Origin: Hyphomicrobiales bacterium
GTDB lineage: Bacteria > Pseudomonadota > Alphaproteobacteria > Rhizobiales > Beijerinckiaceae
Assembly: GCA_900470775.1 (NCBI GenBank)
Contig: UCBZ01000033.1
Coordinates: forward strand, 119,409 to 183,408
Length of the DNA: 64,000 nucleotides
Reading direction: 5' to 3'
The translations under genes and the position numbers were made by a program. The notes under the pieces are model-generated. The model made no database searches and was not told the DNA's origin. It saw only the letters and a program-made list of their open reading frames with translations. The stretch's first letter is position 1, and each line of letters opens with the position of its first letter. Below, in pieces: positions 54,686 to 63,959 of the stretch.

Positions 54686-54729
54686 GCATCGGCCCGAAAA
54701 GTGGTCCCGGTTTTCGGCAAAGCCGATGC
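54686..54729. repeat. Palindromic intergenic repeat (GCATCGGCCCGAAAA type)
   Basis: GCATCGGC (54686-54693) pairs with GCCGATGC (54722-54729), and CCGAAAA (54694-54700) with TTTTCGG (54711-54717). This matches a repeat widely scattered in Hyphomicrobiales genomes. It lies 23 bp upstream of the Lrp-type gene and may affect its transcript. Confidence 0.7.
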
Positions 54730-54752
54730 GGCAGAAAGTTCCGGAGTTCCTG

Positions 54753-54989
54753 ATGCAGACCTTCTTCGTCGAGATCAAATGCAAGCTCGGCAAGACCTAT
54801 GAGGTCGCCAGCGAACTCGCCGACCGCGAGATCGCCTCGGAGATTTATTCGACTGCGGGCAATTACGACATCCTGGCGAAGTTCCATGTCGCAGCGGACG
54901 TCGACATCGGCCATTTCGTCGCCCAGAAGGTGCAGTCGATCCCCGAGATCGCCGACACCCACACGATCATCACCTTCAAGGCGTTCTGA
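54753..54989 (+). CDS. Stand-alone Lrp/AsnC effector (RAM) domain protein
   Basis: 78 residues from the ATG at 54753 with GGAG upstream. The whole protein is a RAM domain (QTFFVEIKCKLGKTYEVASE, IYSTAGNYDILAKFHV, DTHTIITFKAF) with no DNA-binding part. Such proteins form dimers or decamers that sense amino acids, or modulate full-length Lrp proteins. A longer frame to 54726 is repeat-derived. Confidence 0.87.
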   Translation: MQTFFVEIKCKLGKTYEVASELADREIASEIYSTAGNYDILAKFHVAADVDIGHFVAQKVQSIPEIADTHTIITFKAF

Positions 54990-55032
54990 GCGGAAGCCTC
55001 ACGGGCTGAGCCGCTGGCCGGATACCGCGGCA

Positions 55033-55050
55033 GGCGATTTGCGAATCGCC
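55033..55050 (+). terminator. Possible terminator hairpin after the Lrp effector gene
   Basis: GGCGATT (55033-55039), loop TGCG, AATCGCC (55044-55050), 44 bp after the stop codon. No T-run, so weak. The rest of the 268-bp gap up to maeB holds no recognised gene; it likely contains the maeB promoter. Confidence 0.4.
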
Positions 55051-55257
55051 GGAGTCACTTGCTGGCGTCCGCTGAGAGGTTGCTTCAGCTCCTTCACAGA
55101 CTGATTCAACGACGCTGCAGCAGTCCCTCCAGCCTGCCATCGACGCCGGGGCAGACTATAGCTGCGATTAATCCACGCTGCGCGCTTGACGACGTGCCCT
55201 CATTCGCGCGACCTCGACTGCTCCTGACATTGAGCCGACGCCGCTGGAGCCACCGCG

Positions 55258-57552
55258 ATGAAGAGCAACCTGTCCCCCGATCTCCGCTCGGGCGCGCTCG
55301 TCTATCACCGCCTGCCCCGCCCCGGTAAGATCGAGATCCAGGCGACCAAGCCGCTCGGCAACCAGCGCGACCTCGCGCTCGCCTATTCGCCCGGCGTGGC
55401 AGCCGCCTGCGAGGCGATCGTCGACGACCCGAGCCAGGCGGCCGAACTGACCTCGCGCCAGAATCTCGTCGCGGTGATCACCAACGGCACCGCCGTGCTG
55501 GGCCTGGGCGACATCGGGCCGCTGGCGTCCAAGCCGGTGATGGAGGGCAAGGCGGTCCTGTTCAAGAAATTCGCCGGGATCGACTGCTTCGACATCGAGG
55601 TCGAGCAGAAGAACATCGAGAAATTCGTCGAGGTGGTGGCGGCGCTGGAGCCGACCTTCGGCGGCATCAATCTCGAGGACATCAAGGGTCCGGAATGCTT
55701 CGAGATCGAGGAGCAGCTCAAGGCCCGGATGCAGATCCCGGTCTTCCATGACGACCAGCACGGCACCGCGATCATCGTCTCGGCGGCGATCCTGAACGGG
55801 CTCGACCTGGCTGAGAAGAAGATCGCCGACGTCAAGATCGTGGTCTCGGGCGCGGGTGCGGCAGCGCTCGCCTGCCTCAACCTGCTGGTCGAGCTCGGTG
55901 CGCAACGCAAGAACATCTGGGTCACCGACCTCGAGGGCGTCGTCCACAAGGGCCGCAACACCCTGATGGACCGCTGGAAGGAAATCTATGCTCAGGAGAC
56001 CGATGCCCGCACGCTGGCCGATGTGATCCCCGGTGCCGATGTCTTTCTCGGCCTCTCGGCCGCCGGCGTGCTCAAGCCCGAGATGGCGAAGGCCATGGGG
56101 CCGAAGCCGCTGATCCTGGCGCTCGCCAACCCCAATCCCGAGATCACGCCCGAGGATGCGCTGGCGGTGCGCCCCGATGCGATGATCTGCACCGGACGCT
56201 CGGATTATCCGAACCAGGTCAACAACGTCCTGTGCTTCCCCTACATCTTCCGCGGCGCGCTCGACGTGCAGGCGACGACGATCAATGAGGCGATGAAACT
56301 CGCCGCCGTGCGCGCCATCGCGGCGCTGGCCCGCGAGGCGACCTCCGACATCGCGGCGCGCGCTTATGGCGGCGAGTCCTCGACCTTCGGGGCGAACTCG
56401 CTGATCCCCAACCCGTTCGATCCGCGCCTGATCATCCGCATCGCATCGGCCGTGGCGGAAGCCGCGATGGCAACCGGCGTCGCGCGCAAGCCGCTCGCCG
56501 ACATCGAGGCCTATCGCGAGGAATTGTCGCGCTTCGTCTTCCGCTCCGGCTTCATCATGAAGCCGCTCTTCGCCCAGGCGAAGGCCGACCCCAAGCGCGT
56601 GATCTACGCCGAGGGCGAGGATGAGCGCGTGCTGCGGGCCGCCCAGGTCGCGCTGGAGGAAGGGCTGGCGATCCCGATCCTGATCGGCCGCCCCAGCGTG
56701 ATCGAGACCCGCGTCCAGCGCTTCGGCCTGTCGCTGCGGCCCGGCATCGATTTCGAGGTGATCAACCCCGAGGACGACCCGCGCTATCGCGACTACGTCC
56801 AGACCTATCTCGACATCGCCGGACGGCGCGGCGTCACGCCCGAGGCCGCGCGCTCGCTGGTGCGCACCAACAACACCGTCATCGCGGCGCTGGCCGTGGC
56901 GCGCGGCGAGGCCGATGCGATGATCACGGGGCTGGAAGGCCGCTTCATGTCGCGACTGCGGCACATCAAGGACATCATCGGCTTGGCGCCGGGCGTCTGC
57001 GACATCTCGGCGATGACGCTGATCATCACCAACAAGGGCGCGTTCTTCCTGGCCGACACCCATGTCAAGAACGACCCGACCGCCGAGGAGATCGCCGATA
57101 TGACGGTGCTGGCGGCAAGCCATGTCGCGCGCTTCGGCATCGAGCCCAAGATCGCGCTGCTCTCGCATTCGGATTTCGGTGCGGCCGATACGCCGTCTGC
57201 CCTCAAGATGCGCAAGGCGCTGGCACTCATCCGCGAGCGCGCGCCGGCACTCGAATGCGACGGCGAGATGGAGGCCGACACGGCGCTCGTCGCCATGATC
57301 CGCGAGCGCGTCCTGCCCTCCTCGACGCTGAAGGGGGTGGCGAACGTGCTGATCTTCCCGAATCTCGACGCCGCCAACATCGCCTATCAGTTTGCCAAGG
57401 TGCTGGCGGACGCCCTGCCCGTCGGCCCGATCCTGATCGGCGCGGCCAAGCCGGTGCATATCCTCACCGGCAACGTCACGGCGCGCGGCGTCGTCAACAT
57501 GACGGCGGTCGCGGTCGTCGAAGCGCAGGAGCGGGCGGCGGCGCAAGGCTGA
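55258..57552 (+). CDS. maeB: NADP-dependent malic enzyme with phosphotransacetylase domain (MaeB)
   Basis: 764 residues. Malic enzyme part (about 1-425): YSPGVAAACEAI, TNGTAVLGLGDIGPLASKPV, metal-site HDDQHGTAI and nucleotide loop VSGAGAAALACLNLL. C-terminal phosphotransacetylase-like domain (about 430-764), where acetyl-CoA usually acts allosterically. Converts malate to pyruvate, CO2 and NADPH. Length and order match MaeB. The gene is isolated, preceded by a 268-bp gap. Confidence 0.96.
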   Translation: MKSNLSPDLRSGALVYHRLPRPGKIEIQATKPLGNQRDLALAYSPGVAAACEAIVDDPSQAAELTSRQNLVAVITNGTAVLGLGDIGPLASKPVMEGKAVLFKKFAGIDCFDIEVEQKNIEKFVEVVAALEPTFGGINLEDIKGPECFEIEEQLKARMQIPVFHDDQHGTAIIVSAAILNGLDLAEKKIADVKIVVSGAGAAALACLNLLVELGAQRKNIWVTDLEGVVHKGRNTLMDRWKEIYAQETDARTLADVIPGADVFLGLSAAGVLKPEMAKAMGPKPLILALANPNPEITPEDALAVRPDAMICTGRSDYPNQVNNVLCFPYIFRGALDVQATTINEAMKLAAVRAIAALAREATSDIAARAYGGESSTFGANSLIPNPFDPRLIIRIASAVAEAAMATGVARKPLADIEAYREELSRFVFRSGFIMKPLFAQAKADPKRVIYAEGEDERVLRAAQVALEEGLAIPILIGRPSVIETRVQRFGLSLRPGIDFEVINPEDDPRYRDYVQTYLDIAGRRGVTPEAARSLVRTNNTVIAALAVARGEADAMITGLEGRFMSRLRHIKDIIGLAPGVCDISAMTLIITNKGAFFLADTHVKNDPTAEEIADMTVLAASHVARFGIEPKIALLSHSDFGAADTPSALKMRKALALIRERAPALECDGEMEADTALVAMIRERVLPSSTLKGVANVLIFPNLDAANIAYQFAKVLADALPVGPILIGAAKPVHILTGNVTARGVVNMTAVAVVEAQERAAAQG

Positions 57553-57714
57553 CGACGCGATCGGCCATTGCAGCGCCGGCCACCAACCACCGGCCTGTAA
57601 AATCAGCGCAGGTCAGTCCATTTTTCCAGCTTGGCATGCCCTGGCAGCCGGGTTCTACTTCGCCTTGAGGGTTCCTTGCATCGCAGCGCGGACCGTCGCC
57701 AAGGGGAGGTTTTC

Positions 57715-59316
57715 ATGATCGACGTCACGCGCCGCGCGGCGCCTCTCGTGCTGGCCGCGATGCTGCTTTTCTCCGGCGCCGCGACGGCCCTTGCCCAAGG
57801 TGTCTTCCATCGCGGCAATGACGGCGACCCCGAAACGCTCGACGCCCACAAGACCTCTGCAGTCAGCGAGGCGCACCTCCTGCGGGACCTGTCGGAAGGG
57901 CTCGTCATCCACAGCATGAAGGGCGAAGTCATCCCCGGCGTCGCCGAGAGCTGGACGACGAGCGAGGACGGCAGGACCTGGCGCTTCGTCCTGCGCGGCA
58001 ATGCGCGCTGGTCGAATGGCGATCCGGTCACGGCCGCCGATTTCGTGTTCTCGCTGCGGCGGATGCTCGATCCGCAGACCGGAGCGAAATACGCCAACAT
58101 CCTCTACCCGATCCTGAACGCCGAGAAGATCAACAAGGGCACGGACGGCACGAAGATCGAGGATCTCGGCGTCAGGGTGATCGACCCGCGCACGCTGGAA
58201 ATCTCGCTGGAGCGCTCGACGCCCTACTTCCTCGAGTTGCTGACGCACCAGACTGGGCTCCCGGTCCATCGTGCCTCGGTCGAGAAATTCGGCCGCGATT
58301 TCGTCAAGCCGGAGAACTGGGTCTCGAACGGCGCCTATGTGCTGAAGGAGTTCGTGCCGAACTCGCATATCCGGCTCGACCGGAATTCGGCCTTCCACGA
58401 CGCCGCCAACGTCAAGATCGACACGGTGATCTACTATCCGACATCCGATCTCGCGGCGGCGGCACGACGTTTCCAGGCGGGCGAATTGCACCTCACCACC
58501 GACGTCCCGGCCGACCAGATCAAGTCATTGCGCGAGAAGCTCGGCAACCAGGTCCGGGTTGCGCCCTATCTCGGCACCTATTTCCTAATCCTCAACACGG
58601 CCAAGAAACCCTTCGACGATGAGCGTGTGCGCCGGGCGCTCTCGCTTGCGATCGACCGCGAGTTCATCGCCGAGGAGATCTGGGGCGGCACGATGCTGCC
58701 GGCCTATGGCGTGATCCCGCCCCATATCGGCAATTACGGCGAGCGCGCCGAACTCGACTTCAAGCTGGCCTCGCCGCTCGACCGAGAGGACGAGGCCAAG
58801 CGGCTGTTGGCTTCGGCCGGTTTCGGGCCGGGCATGCCGCTGCGCCTGGAATATCGCTACAACACCACCGACAACAACCGCCATACGGCCATCGCACTGG
58901 CCGAGCAGTGGAAGGCCATCGGCGTCGAGACCAGCTTCATCAGCACGGATGGCAAGACCCATTTCGCCCATCTGCGCGACGGCGGCGATTTCGACGTGGC
59001 CCGCTATGGCTGGATCGGCGACTATTCCGATCCGCAAAACTTCCTGTTCCTGTTCCAGAGCGACAATACCGGCTTCAATTCGGGCAAGTACAACAACCCG
59101 CAATTCGACGCGCTGATGAAGCTCGCCGCCGACGAGACCGATCTCGCCAAGCGCGCCGCCATCCTGCGCGAGGCCGACAGCATCATCGCCCGCGAGCAGC
59201 CCTGGATTCCGGTGATGTACTACTCGACCAAGAACTTGGTCTCGCCAAAGCTCACCGGGTTCGAGCAGAACCTGCGCGGGGCGATCCCGACGCGGTTCCT
59301 GAGCCTCAAGCCTTGA
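57715..59316 (+). CDS. oppA: Oligopeptide ABC transporter substrate-binding protein
   Basis: 533 residues from the ATG at 57715, preceded by GGGGAGG. Signal peptide of about 27 residues (FSGAATALAQG). Typical SBP_bac_5 fold: GDPETLDAHKTSAVSEAHLL, WRFVLRGNARWSNGDPVTAADFVF beginning near residue 85, and ARYGWIGDYSDPQNFLFLF. First of oppA-B-C-DF; periplasmic. Substrate likely peptides; a D-amino acid transaminase gene follows the operon. Confidence 0.92.
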   Translation: MIDVTRRAAPLVLAAMLLFSGAATALAQGVFHRGNDGDPETLDAHKTSAVSEAHLLRDLSEGLVIHSMKGEVIPGVAESWTTSEDGRTWRFVLRGNARWSNGDPVTAADFVFSLRRMLDPQTGAKYANILYPILNAEKINKGTDGTKIEDLGVRVIDPRTLEISLERSTPYFLELLTHQTGLPVHRASVEKFGRDFVKPENWVSNGAYVLKEFVPNSHIRLDRNSAFHDAANVKIDTVIYYPTSDLAAAARRFQAGELHLTTDVPADQIKSLREKLGNQVRVAPYLGTYFLILNTAKKPFDDERVRRALSLAIDREFIAEEIWGGTMLPAYGVIPPHIGNYGERAELDFKLASPLDREDEAKRLLASAGFGPGMPLRLEYRYNTTDNNRHTAIALAEQWKAIGVETSFISTDGKTHFAHLRDGGDFDVARYGWIGDYSDPQNFLFLFQSDNTGFNSGKYNNPQFDALMKLAADETDLAKRAAILREADSIIAREQPWIPVMYYSTKNLVSPKLTGFEQNLRGAIPTRFLSLKP

Positions 59317-59351
59317 GCGCCGCGCTCGCGATGACGTAGGGCGCTGAGCCT

Positions 59352-60272
59352 TTGCTCCCCTTCATCCTGCGCCGCTTCCTGAGCGCGATCCCGACGCTAT
59401 TTGCCGTCGTGACGCTGTCCTTCCTGCTGATGCGGCTGGCTCCGGGCGGTCCGTTCGATCTGGAGCGGCCGCTGGATGCCGCCGTGATGGCCAATCTGCG
59501 CCGTATCTACCAGCTCGACCGGCCGCTTCACGAGCAATACCTGACCTATCTCGCCGCGCTGCTGCGGGGCGATTTCGGACCCTCCTACTTCTTCCGCGAT
59601 TTCACGATCGCGGAGCTGTTCAAACAGGGCCTGCCGGTCTCGATGCGGCTGGGGGCCAGCGCGCTGGTGGTAGCGCTCGCAATCGGGGCGCCGCTCGGCG
59701 TGCTGGGCGCGCTGCGCCGCAACAGCGCCGCCGACCACGCCGTGATGGGGCTGGCCACAGTGGGCATCACCATCCCCGGCTTCGTCGTGGCGCCGGTACT
59801 GCAGATCGTCTTCGGGCTGATGCTGGCCTGGCTGCCGGTCGGCGGCTGGAATGGCGGCGGCACACGCAACACCATCCTGCCGATCGTGACGCTGGCCCTG
59901 CCGCAGCTTGCCGTGATCGCGCGGATGACGCGCGCGGCGATGATCGAGACGCTGCGCGCCGACCATATCCGCACCCTGCACGCTCAAGGGTTGTCAGGGG
60001 CAACCGTCGCGCTGCATGCGCTTCGTGCGGCGGCGCTTCCGATCGTCTCGCATCTCGGACCGACGGCGGCGGCGCTGCTGACCGGCTCCGTCGTGGTCGA
60101 GACGATCTTCGGCATTCCCGGGATCGGCCGCTATTTCGTCGATGGCGCGCTCAACCGGGACTACACGCTGGTGATGGGCACGGTGGTCGTCGTCGCCCTT
60201 TTCGTGCTGGTCTTCAACCTCGCGGTCGACCTGCTGCATGCGCTGCTCGACCCGCGCATCCGGCTGGGCTGA
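59352..60272 (+). CDS. oppB: Oligopeptide ABC transporter permease OppB
   Basis: 306 residues from a TTG start at 59352, which is the only fitting start (MLPFILRRFLSAIPTLFAVV is the classic OppB opening). Six helices; EAA-type loop RADHIRTLHAQGLSGATVALHAL near 200-225, and VVVETIFGIPGIGRYFVDGA. Ends 4 bp before oppC. Confidence 0.92.
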   Translation: MLPFILRRFLSAIPTLFAVVTLSFLLMRLAPGGPFDLERPLDAAVMANLRRIYQLDRPLHEQYLTYLAALLRGDFGPSYFFRDFTIAELFKQGLPVSMRLGASALVVALAIGAPLGVLGALRRNSAADHAVMGLATVGITIPGFVVAPVLQIVFGLMLAWLPVGGWNGGGTRNTILPIVTLALPQLAVIARMTRAAMIETLRADHIRTLHAQGLSGATVALHALRAAALPIVSHLGPTAAALLTGSVVVETIFGIPGIGRYFVDGALNRDYTLVMGTVVVVALFVLVFNLAVDLLHALLDPRIRLG

Positions 60273-60276
60273 GGCG

Positions 60277-61401
60277 ATGACCGACGCCGCCGCCCTGCTC
60301 CCGCTGCCCGCACCCGGCCGCTCGCTCTGGCAGGATGCGCGTGGCAGGCTCGCGTGCAACCGCGCCGCCGTGGCGAGCCTCGTCGTGTTGGCGCTGATCG
60401 CGCTGGCGTGCCTGATCGGGCCGCTCTTGACCGGGCACCCCTACGACAAGGTCTATCCGGATTATGTGCGCCTGCCGGCAGGCATCGCCAGCCATCCGCG
60501 CGCCGAGGCCGTGCCGGCGGCCGTCGCGCGCATCGCGGCGCGCATCCGCGCCACGGCCGGCGATGTCATCATCGAGAACGGTGTGGCGCGCGTGACCTTG
60601 ACCTCGCCACGCCCCATCGACCCGCGGCTGCTGGTCTATTTCGAGCGCTCGGACCAGTTCGGCGTCGCCCGCATCGTCGAGAGCGGCGATGACGGCCGCA
60701 GGCTCGTGGTTGAGGCGCCGCTCAAACCCATGCGCTTCCTGTTCGGCACCGATGGCAACGGCCGCGACCTGCTGACCCGTACGCTGATGGCCGGCCGGAT
60801 GTCGCTTTCCATTGGACTGCTCGCGACGGCGGTGGCGCTCGTCATCGGCGTCGCCTACGGCGCGACCGCCGGCTATCTCGGCGGGCGCATCGACATGGTG
60901 ATGATGCGCGCCGTCGATGTGCTCTATGCGCTGCCCTTCATCTTCATCGCCATCCTGCTCGTGGTCTTCCTCGGGCGGAACGTCGTGCTGGTCTTCCTGG
61001 CCGTCGGAGCGGTCGAATGGCTCGACATGGCCCGCATCGTCCGGGGCCAGACGCTCTCGATCAAGCGGCGCGACTATGTGCTGGCGGCCGAGGCGCTGGG
61101 CGTGCCGACACGCGGCATCCTGACCCGCCACATCATCCCCAACACGCTCGGGCCGGTGATCGTGCAGGTCACGCTTCTGGTGCCGAAGGTGATCCTGCTG
61201 GAAAGCTTCCTGTCCTTTCTCGGGCTCGGCGTGCAGGAGCCGATGACGAGCTGGGGCGCGCTGATTTCCGACGGGGCACGCGCCATCGAAGCCGCGCCCT
61301 GGCTGCTCGCCGTCCCCGCCGGTTTCCTGGTGACGACGCTGTTTGCGCTCAACTTCCTCGGCGACGGCCTGCGCGACGCGCTCGATCCGACCGAGCATTG
61401 A
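60277..61401 (+). CDS. oppC: Oligopeptide ABC transporter permease OppC with enlarged periplasmic loop
   Basis: 374 residues from the ATG at 60277. Helix 1 at about 33-54 is followed by an unusually long extracytoplasmic segment (about 55-160) before the permease core with LFGTDGNGRDLLTRTLMAGR. EAA loop DYVLAAEALGVPTRGILTRH near 270, then FLSFLGLGVQEPMTSWG. OppC of E. coli is about 302 residues; the extra 70 or so residues are in the loop. Stop is 1 bp before the ATPase start. Confidence 0.9.
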   Translation: MTDAAALLPLPAPGRSLWQDARGRLACNRAAVASLVVLALIALACLIGPLLTGHPYDKVYPDYVRLPAGIASHPRAEAVPAAVARIAARIRATAGDVIIENGVARVTLTSPRPIDPRLLVYFERSDQFGVARIVESGDDGRRLVVEAPLKPMRFLFGTDGNGRDLLTRTLMAGRMSLSIGLLATAVALVIGVAYGATAGYLGGRIDMVMMRAVDVLYALPFIFIAILLVVFLGRNVVLVFLAVGAVEWLDMARIVRGQTLSIKRRDYVLAAEALGVPTRGILTRHIIPNTLGPVIVQVTLLVPKVILLESFLSFLGLGVQEPMTSWGALISDGARAIEAAPWLLAVPAGFLVTTLFALNFLGDGLRDALDPTEH

Positions 61402-61402
61402 G

Positions 61403-63001
61403 ATGGACACCGGCGCTCCCCTGCTCTCGGTCCGCGATCTCAAGGTGCGCTTCCGCACGCGTGACGGCATGGTCGAGGCTGTGCGCGGCATCGACCTCGA
61501 TATCGCACCGGGCGAATTCGCCGCCATCGTCGGCGAATCCGGCTCCGGCAAGAGCCAGAGCGCGATGGCGGCGATGGGCCTGCTCGCGAGCAATGGCGAG
61601 GCCAGCGGCTCGGTGCGCTATCGCGGCACCGAGTTGCTCAACCTGCCGCCGGCGCAGCTCAACCGCTATCGCGGCAGCCGGCTTGCGATGATCTTCCAGG
61701 AGCCGATGACCTCGCTCGATCCGCTGTTCCGGGTCGGGCACCAGATCGCGGCGCCGTTGCGCCGGCATCAAGGCCTGTCGCGCAAGGCGGCGCGGGCCCG
61801 CGCGCTCGAACTGCTCGGGCTGGTCAGGATCGACCGCCCCAACGCGCGGATCGATGCCTATCCGCACGAGCTCTCCGGCGGCCAGTGCCAGCGCGTGATG
61901 ATCGCGATGGCACTCGCCAACGATCCCGATCTGCTGATCGCAGACGAGCCGACGACGGCGCTCGACGTCACCATCCAGGCCGAAATCCTGGAGTTGATCG
62001 CCGAAATGCGCCAGCGGCTCGGCATGGCGGTGCTTCTGATCACGCATGATCTCGGCCTGGTTCGGCGCCATGCCGACCGCATCCATGTGATGCAGGCCGG
62101 CCGGATCGTCGAAAGCGGGCCGACGGACAGGCTCTTTACCCAGCCCGCGCATGCCTACACGCGGATGCTGCTCGCAGCCGAACCGCATGGCATGAAGGCG
62201 CCGCCGCCGGCCGATGCGCCCGTGCTGCTGGAGGCCCGCGATCTGCGCGTCAGCTACACGCTGTCGCGCGGTTTCCTGGGCCGGGACAGGCTGGTGCTGC
62301 ATGCGCTCGACGGCATCGACCTGACGCTCCGACGCGGCCAGACCATCGGCATCGTCGGCGAATCCGGCTCTGGCAAGTCGACACTGGGCAAGGCGGTACT
62401 GAAGCTCCTGCCCTGCGCCGGCACGATCCGGTTCGAGGACCGGGCGCTGGAACCGCTCGACCGCGCCGCGATGCGGCCCCTGCGCAAGAGCCTGCAAGCA
62501 GTATTCCAGGACCCCTACGGCTCGCTCTCGCCGCGCCTGACGGTGGGCAAAATCGTCGGCGAGGGCCTGCTCGTCCATGCACCCGGCCTGACGCGGGCGC
62601 AGCGCGAGGCCCGCGTGGCGCAGGCGCTGGAAGAGGTCCGCCTCGACCCCGCCCTGCGCAACCGCTACCCGCATGAATTCTCAGGCGGCCAGCGCCAGCG
62701 CATCGCGATCGCGCGCGCGATGATCCTGCATCCGGCGCTGGTCGTGCTCGACGAGCCGACATCGGCGCTCGACCGTACGGTGCAGGCGAGCATCATCACC
62801 CTGCTCAAGGACCTGCAGACCCGGCACGGCCTGTCCTATCTCTTCATCAGCCACGACCTCGCCGTGGTCAGGGCGATGGCTGATGAGACCATGGTGATGA
62901 AGGACGGGCGCGTCGTCGAAAGCGGGCCGACGGAAGCGATCTTCGCGGCGCCGCATCACGACTATACGCAACGGCTGCTGGCGGCCGCGCTGCGGCCGTG
63001 A
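61403..63001 (+). CDS. Fused dual ATP-binding protein of the oligopeptide transporter (OppDF)
   Basis: 532 residues, two ABC ATPase domains in one chain as in YejF or GsiA. Domain 1 (about 5-260): Walker A GESGSGKS (44-51), signature LSGGQCQ, Walker B LLIADEP. Domain 2 (about 275-530): Walker A GESGSGKS near 319, signature FSGGQRQ, Walker [13 protein letters not shown]. The start is the ATG at 61403, right after oppC. Confidence 0.93.
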   Translation: MDTGAPLLSVRDLKVRFRTRDGMVEAVRGIDLDIAPGEFAAIVGESGSGKSQSAMAAMGLLASNGEASGSVRYRGTELLNLPPAQLNRYRGSRLAMIFQEPMTSLDPLFRVGHQIAAPLRRHQGLSRKAARARALELLGLVRIDRPNARIDAYPHELSGGQCQRVMIAMALANDPDLLIADEPTTALDVTIQAEILELIAEMRQRLGMAVLLITHDLGLVRRHADRIHVMQAGRIVESGPTDRLFTQPAHAYTRMLLAAEPHGMKAPPPADAPVLLEARDLRVSYTLSRGFLGRDRLVLHALDGIDLTLRRGQTIGIVGESGSGKSTLGKAVLKLLPCAGTIRFEDRALEPLDRAAMRPLRKSLQAVFQDPYGSLSPRLTVGKIVGEGLLVHAPGLTRAQREARVAQALEEVRLDPALRNRYPHEFSGGQRQRIAIARAMILHPALVVLDEPTSALDRTVQASIITLLKDLQTRHGLSYLFISHDLAVVRAMADETMVMKDGRVVESGPTEAIFAAPHHDYTQRLLAAALRP

Positions 63002-63101
63002 GTTGCGCGCGACGCCGCCCCGCAAGCCTGCTTTGGCGCTCGCCTCGCGCAGAACGCTCGGCTACATCAATCCATCTCCCTGAAGCGACGAGACCAGACC
63101 G

Positions 63102-63959
63102 ATGAGCCGCACCGTCTATGTCAATGGCAGCTACCTGCCGGAAGAAGACGCCACCATCTCGATCTTCGACCGCGGCTTTATCTTCGGCGACGGCATCTAC
63201 GAGGTTTCGGCGGTGATCGGTGGCAAGCTCGTCGATTGCGAGGCGCACCTGGCCCGGCTGGAGCGCTCCTGCGGCGAGATCAGGCTTGCCCTGCCCTGGT
63301 CGAAGGCCGAACTGGTCGCCATCCATGAGGAACTCATCAGGCGCAACAGCCTCGACGAAGGCGGCATCTATCTGCAGGTCTCGCGCGGCGCCTCGGACCG
63401 CGAATTCGCCTTCCCCAAGGACGTGACGCCGACGCTGGTGATGTTCACCCAGGCCCGCAACTTCGTGGATGCCCCGACCGTCAAGACCGGCATCAAGGTC
63501 GTGTCGATGCCGGATCTGCGCTGGGCACGCCGCGACATCAAGAGCGTCAATCTGCTCGCCCCGGTGCTCGCCAAGCAGTTCGCAGCCGAGAACGGCGCAC
63601 AAGAGACCTGGCTGACCGAGGACGGCGTCGTCACCGAGGGTGCCTCCTCGACCGCCTGGATCGTCAAGGGCAAGACCCTGATCACGCGGCCTTTGTCCAA
63701 CAAGGTGCTGCCCGGTATCACCCGCAAGGCCGTGCTCGCCTTCCTCGACGAATCCGGCTTCACGCTGGAGGAGCGCGCCTTCACCCTCGACGAGGCACTG
63801 GAGGCCGAGGAGGCCTTCATCACCTCGGCGACCAGCCTGGTGATGCCGGTGACCACGATCGACAGCCACACCATCCACAACGGCGCGCCAGGGCCGGCGG
63901 CGCTGCGCCTGCGCGAAATCTATGTCGATTTCGCGCGCAAGGGCGGCGCGCTGGGGTGA
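63102..63959 (+). CDS. dat: D-amino acid transaminase (class IV aminotransferase)
   Basis: 285 residues. PLP lysine is Lys147 (RRDIKSVNLL), with Glu179 in VVTEGASST and the N-terminal SIFDRGFIFGDGIYEVSAVI. DIKSVNLL is characteristic of D-alanine/D-amino acid transaminases, while branched-chain enzymes differ there. It interconverts D-amino acids and keto acids in the cytoplasm. It lies 100 bp after the oligopeptide transporter, so it may process imported D-amino acid-containing peptides. Confidence 0.9.
   Translation: MSRTVYVNGSYLPEEDATISIFDRGFIFGDGIYEVSAVIGGKLVDCEAHLARLERSCGEIRLALPWSKAELVAIHEELIRRNSLDEGGIYLQVSRGASDREFAFPKDVTPTLVMFTQARNFVDAPTVKTGIKVVSMPDLRWARRDIKSVNLLAPVLAKQFAAENGAQETWLTEDGVVTEGASSTAWIVKGKTLITRPLSNKVLPGITRKAVLAFLDESGFTLEERAFTLDEALEAEEAFITSATSLVMPVTTIDSHTIHNGAPGPAALRLREIYVDFARKGGALG

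Noticed and set aside
53649..54962. N-terminal extension of the asparaginase frame over the hydrolase and Lrp effector genes
   Set aside because: No family match, antisense to two convincing genes; the ATG at 53648 starts the asparaginase family sequence.
55168..57546. 792-codon minus-strand frame opposite maeB
   Set aside because: Antisense shadow; maeB has both enzymatic domains in the plus frame.
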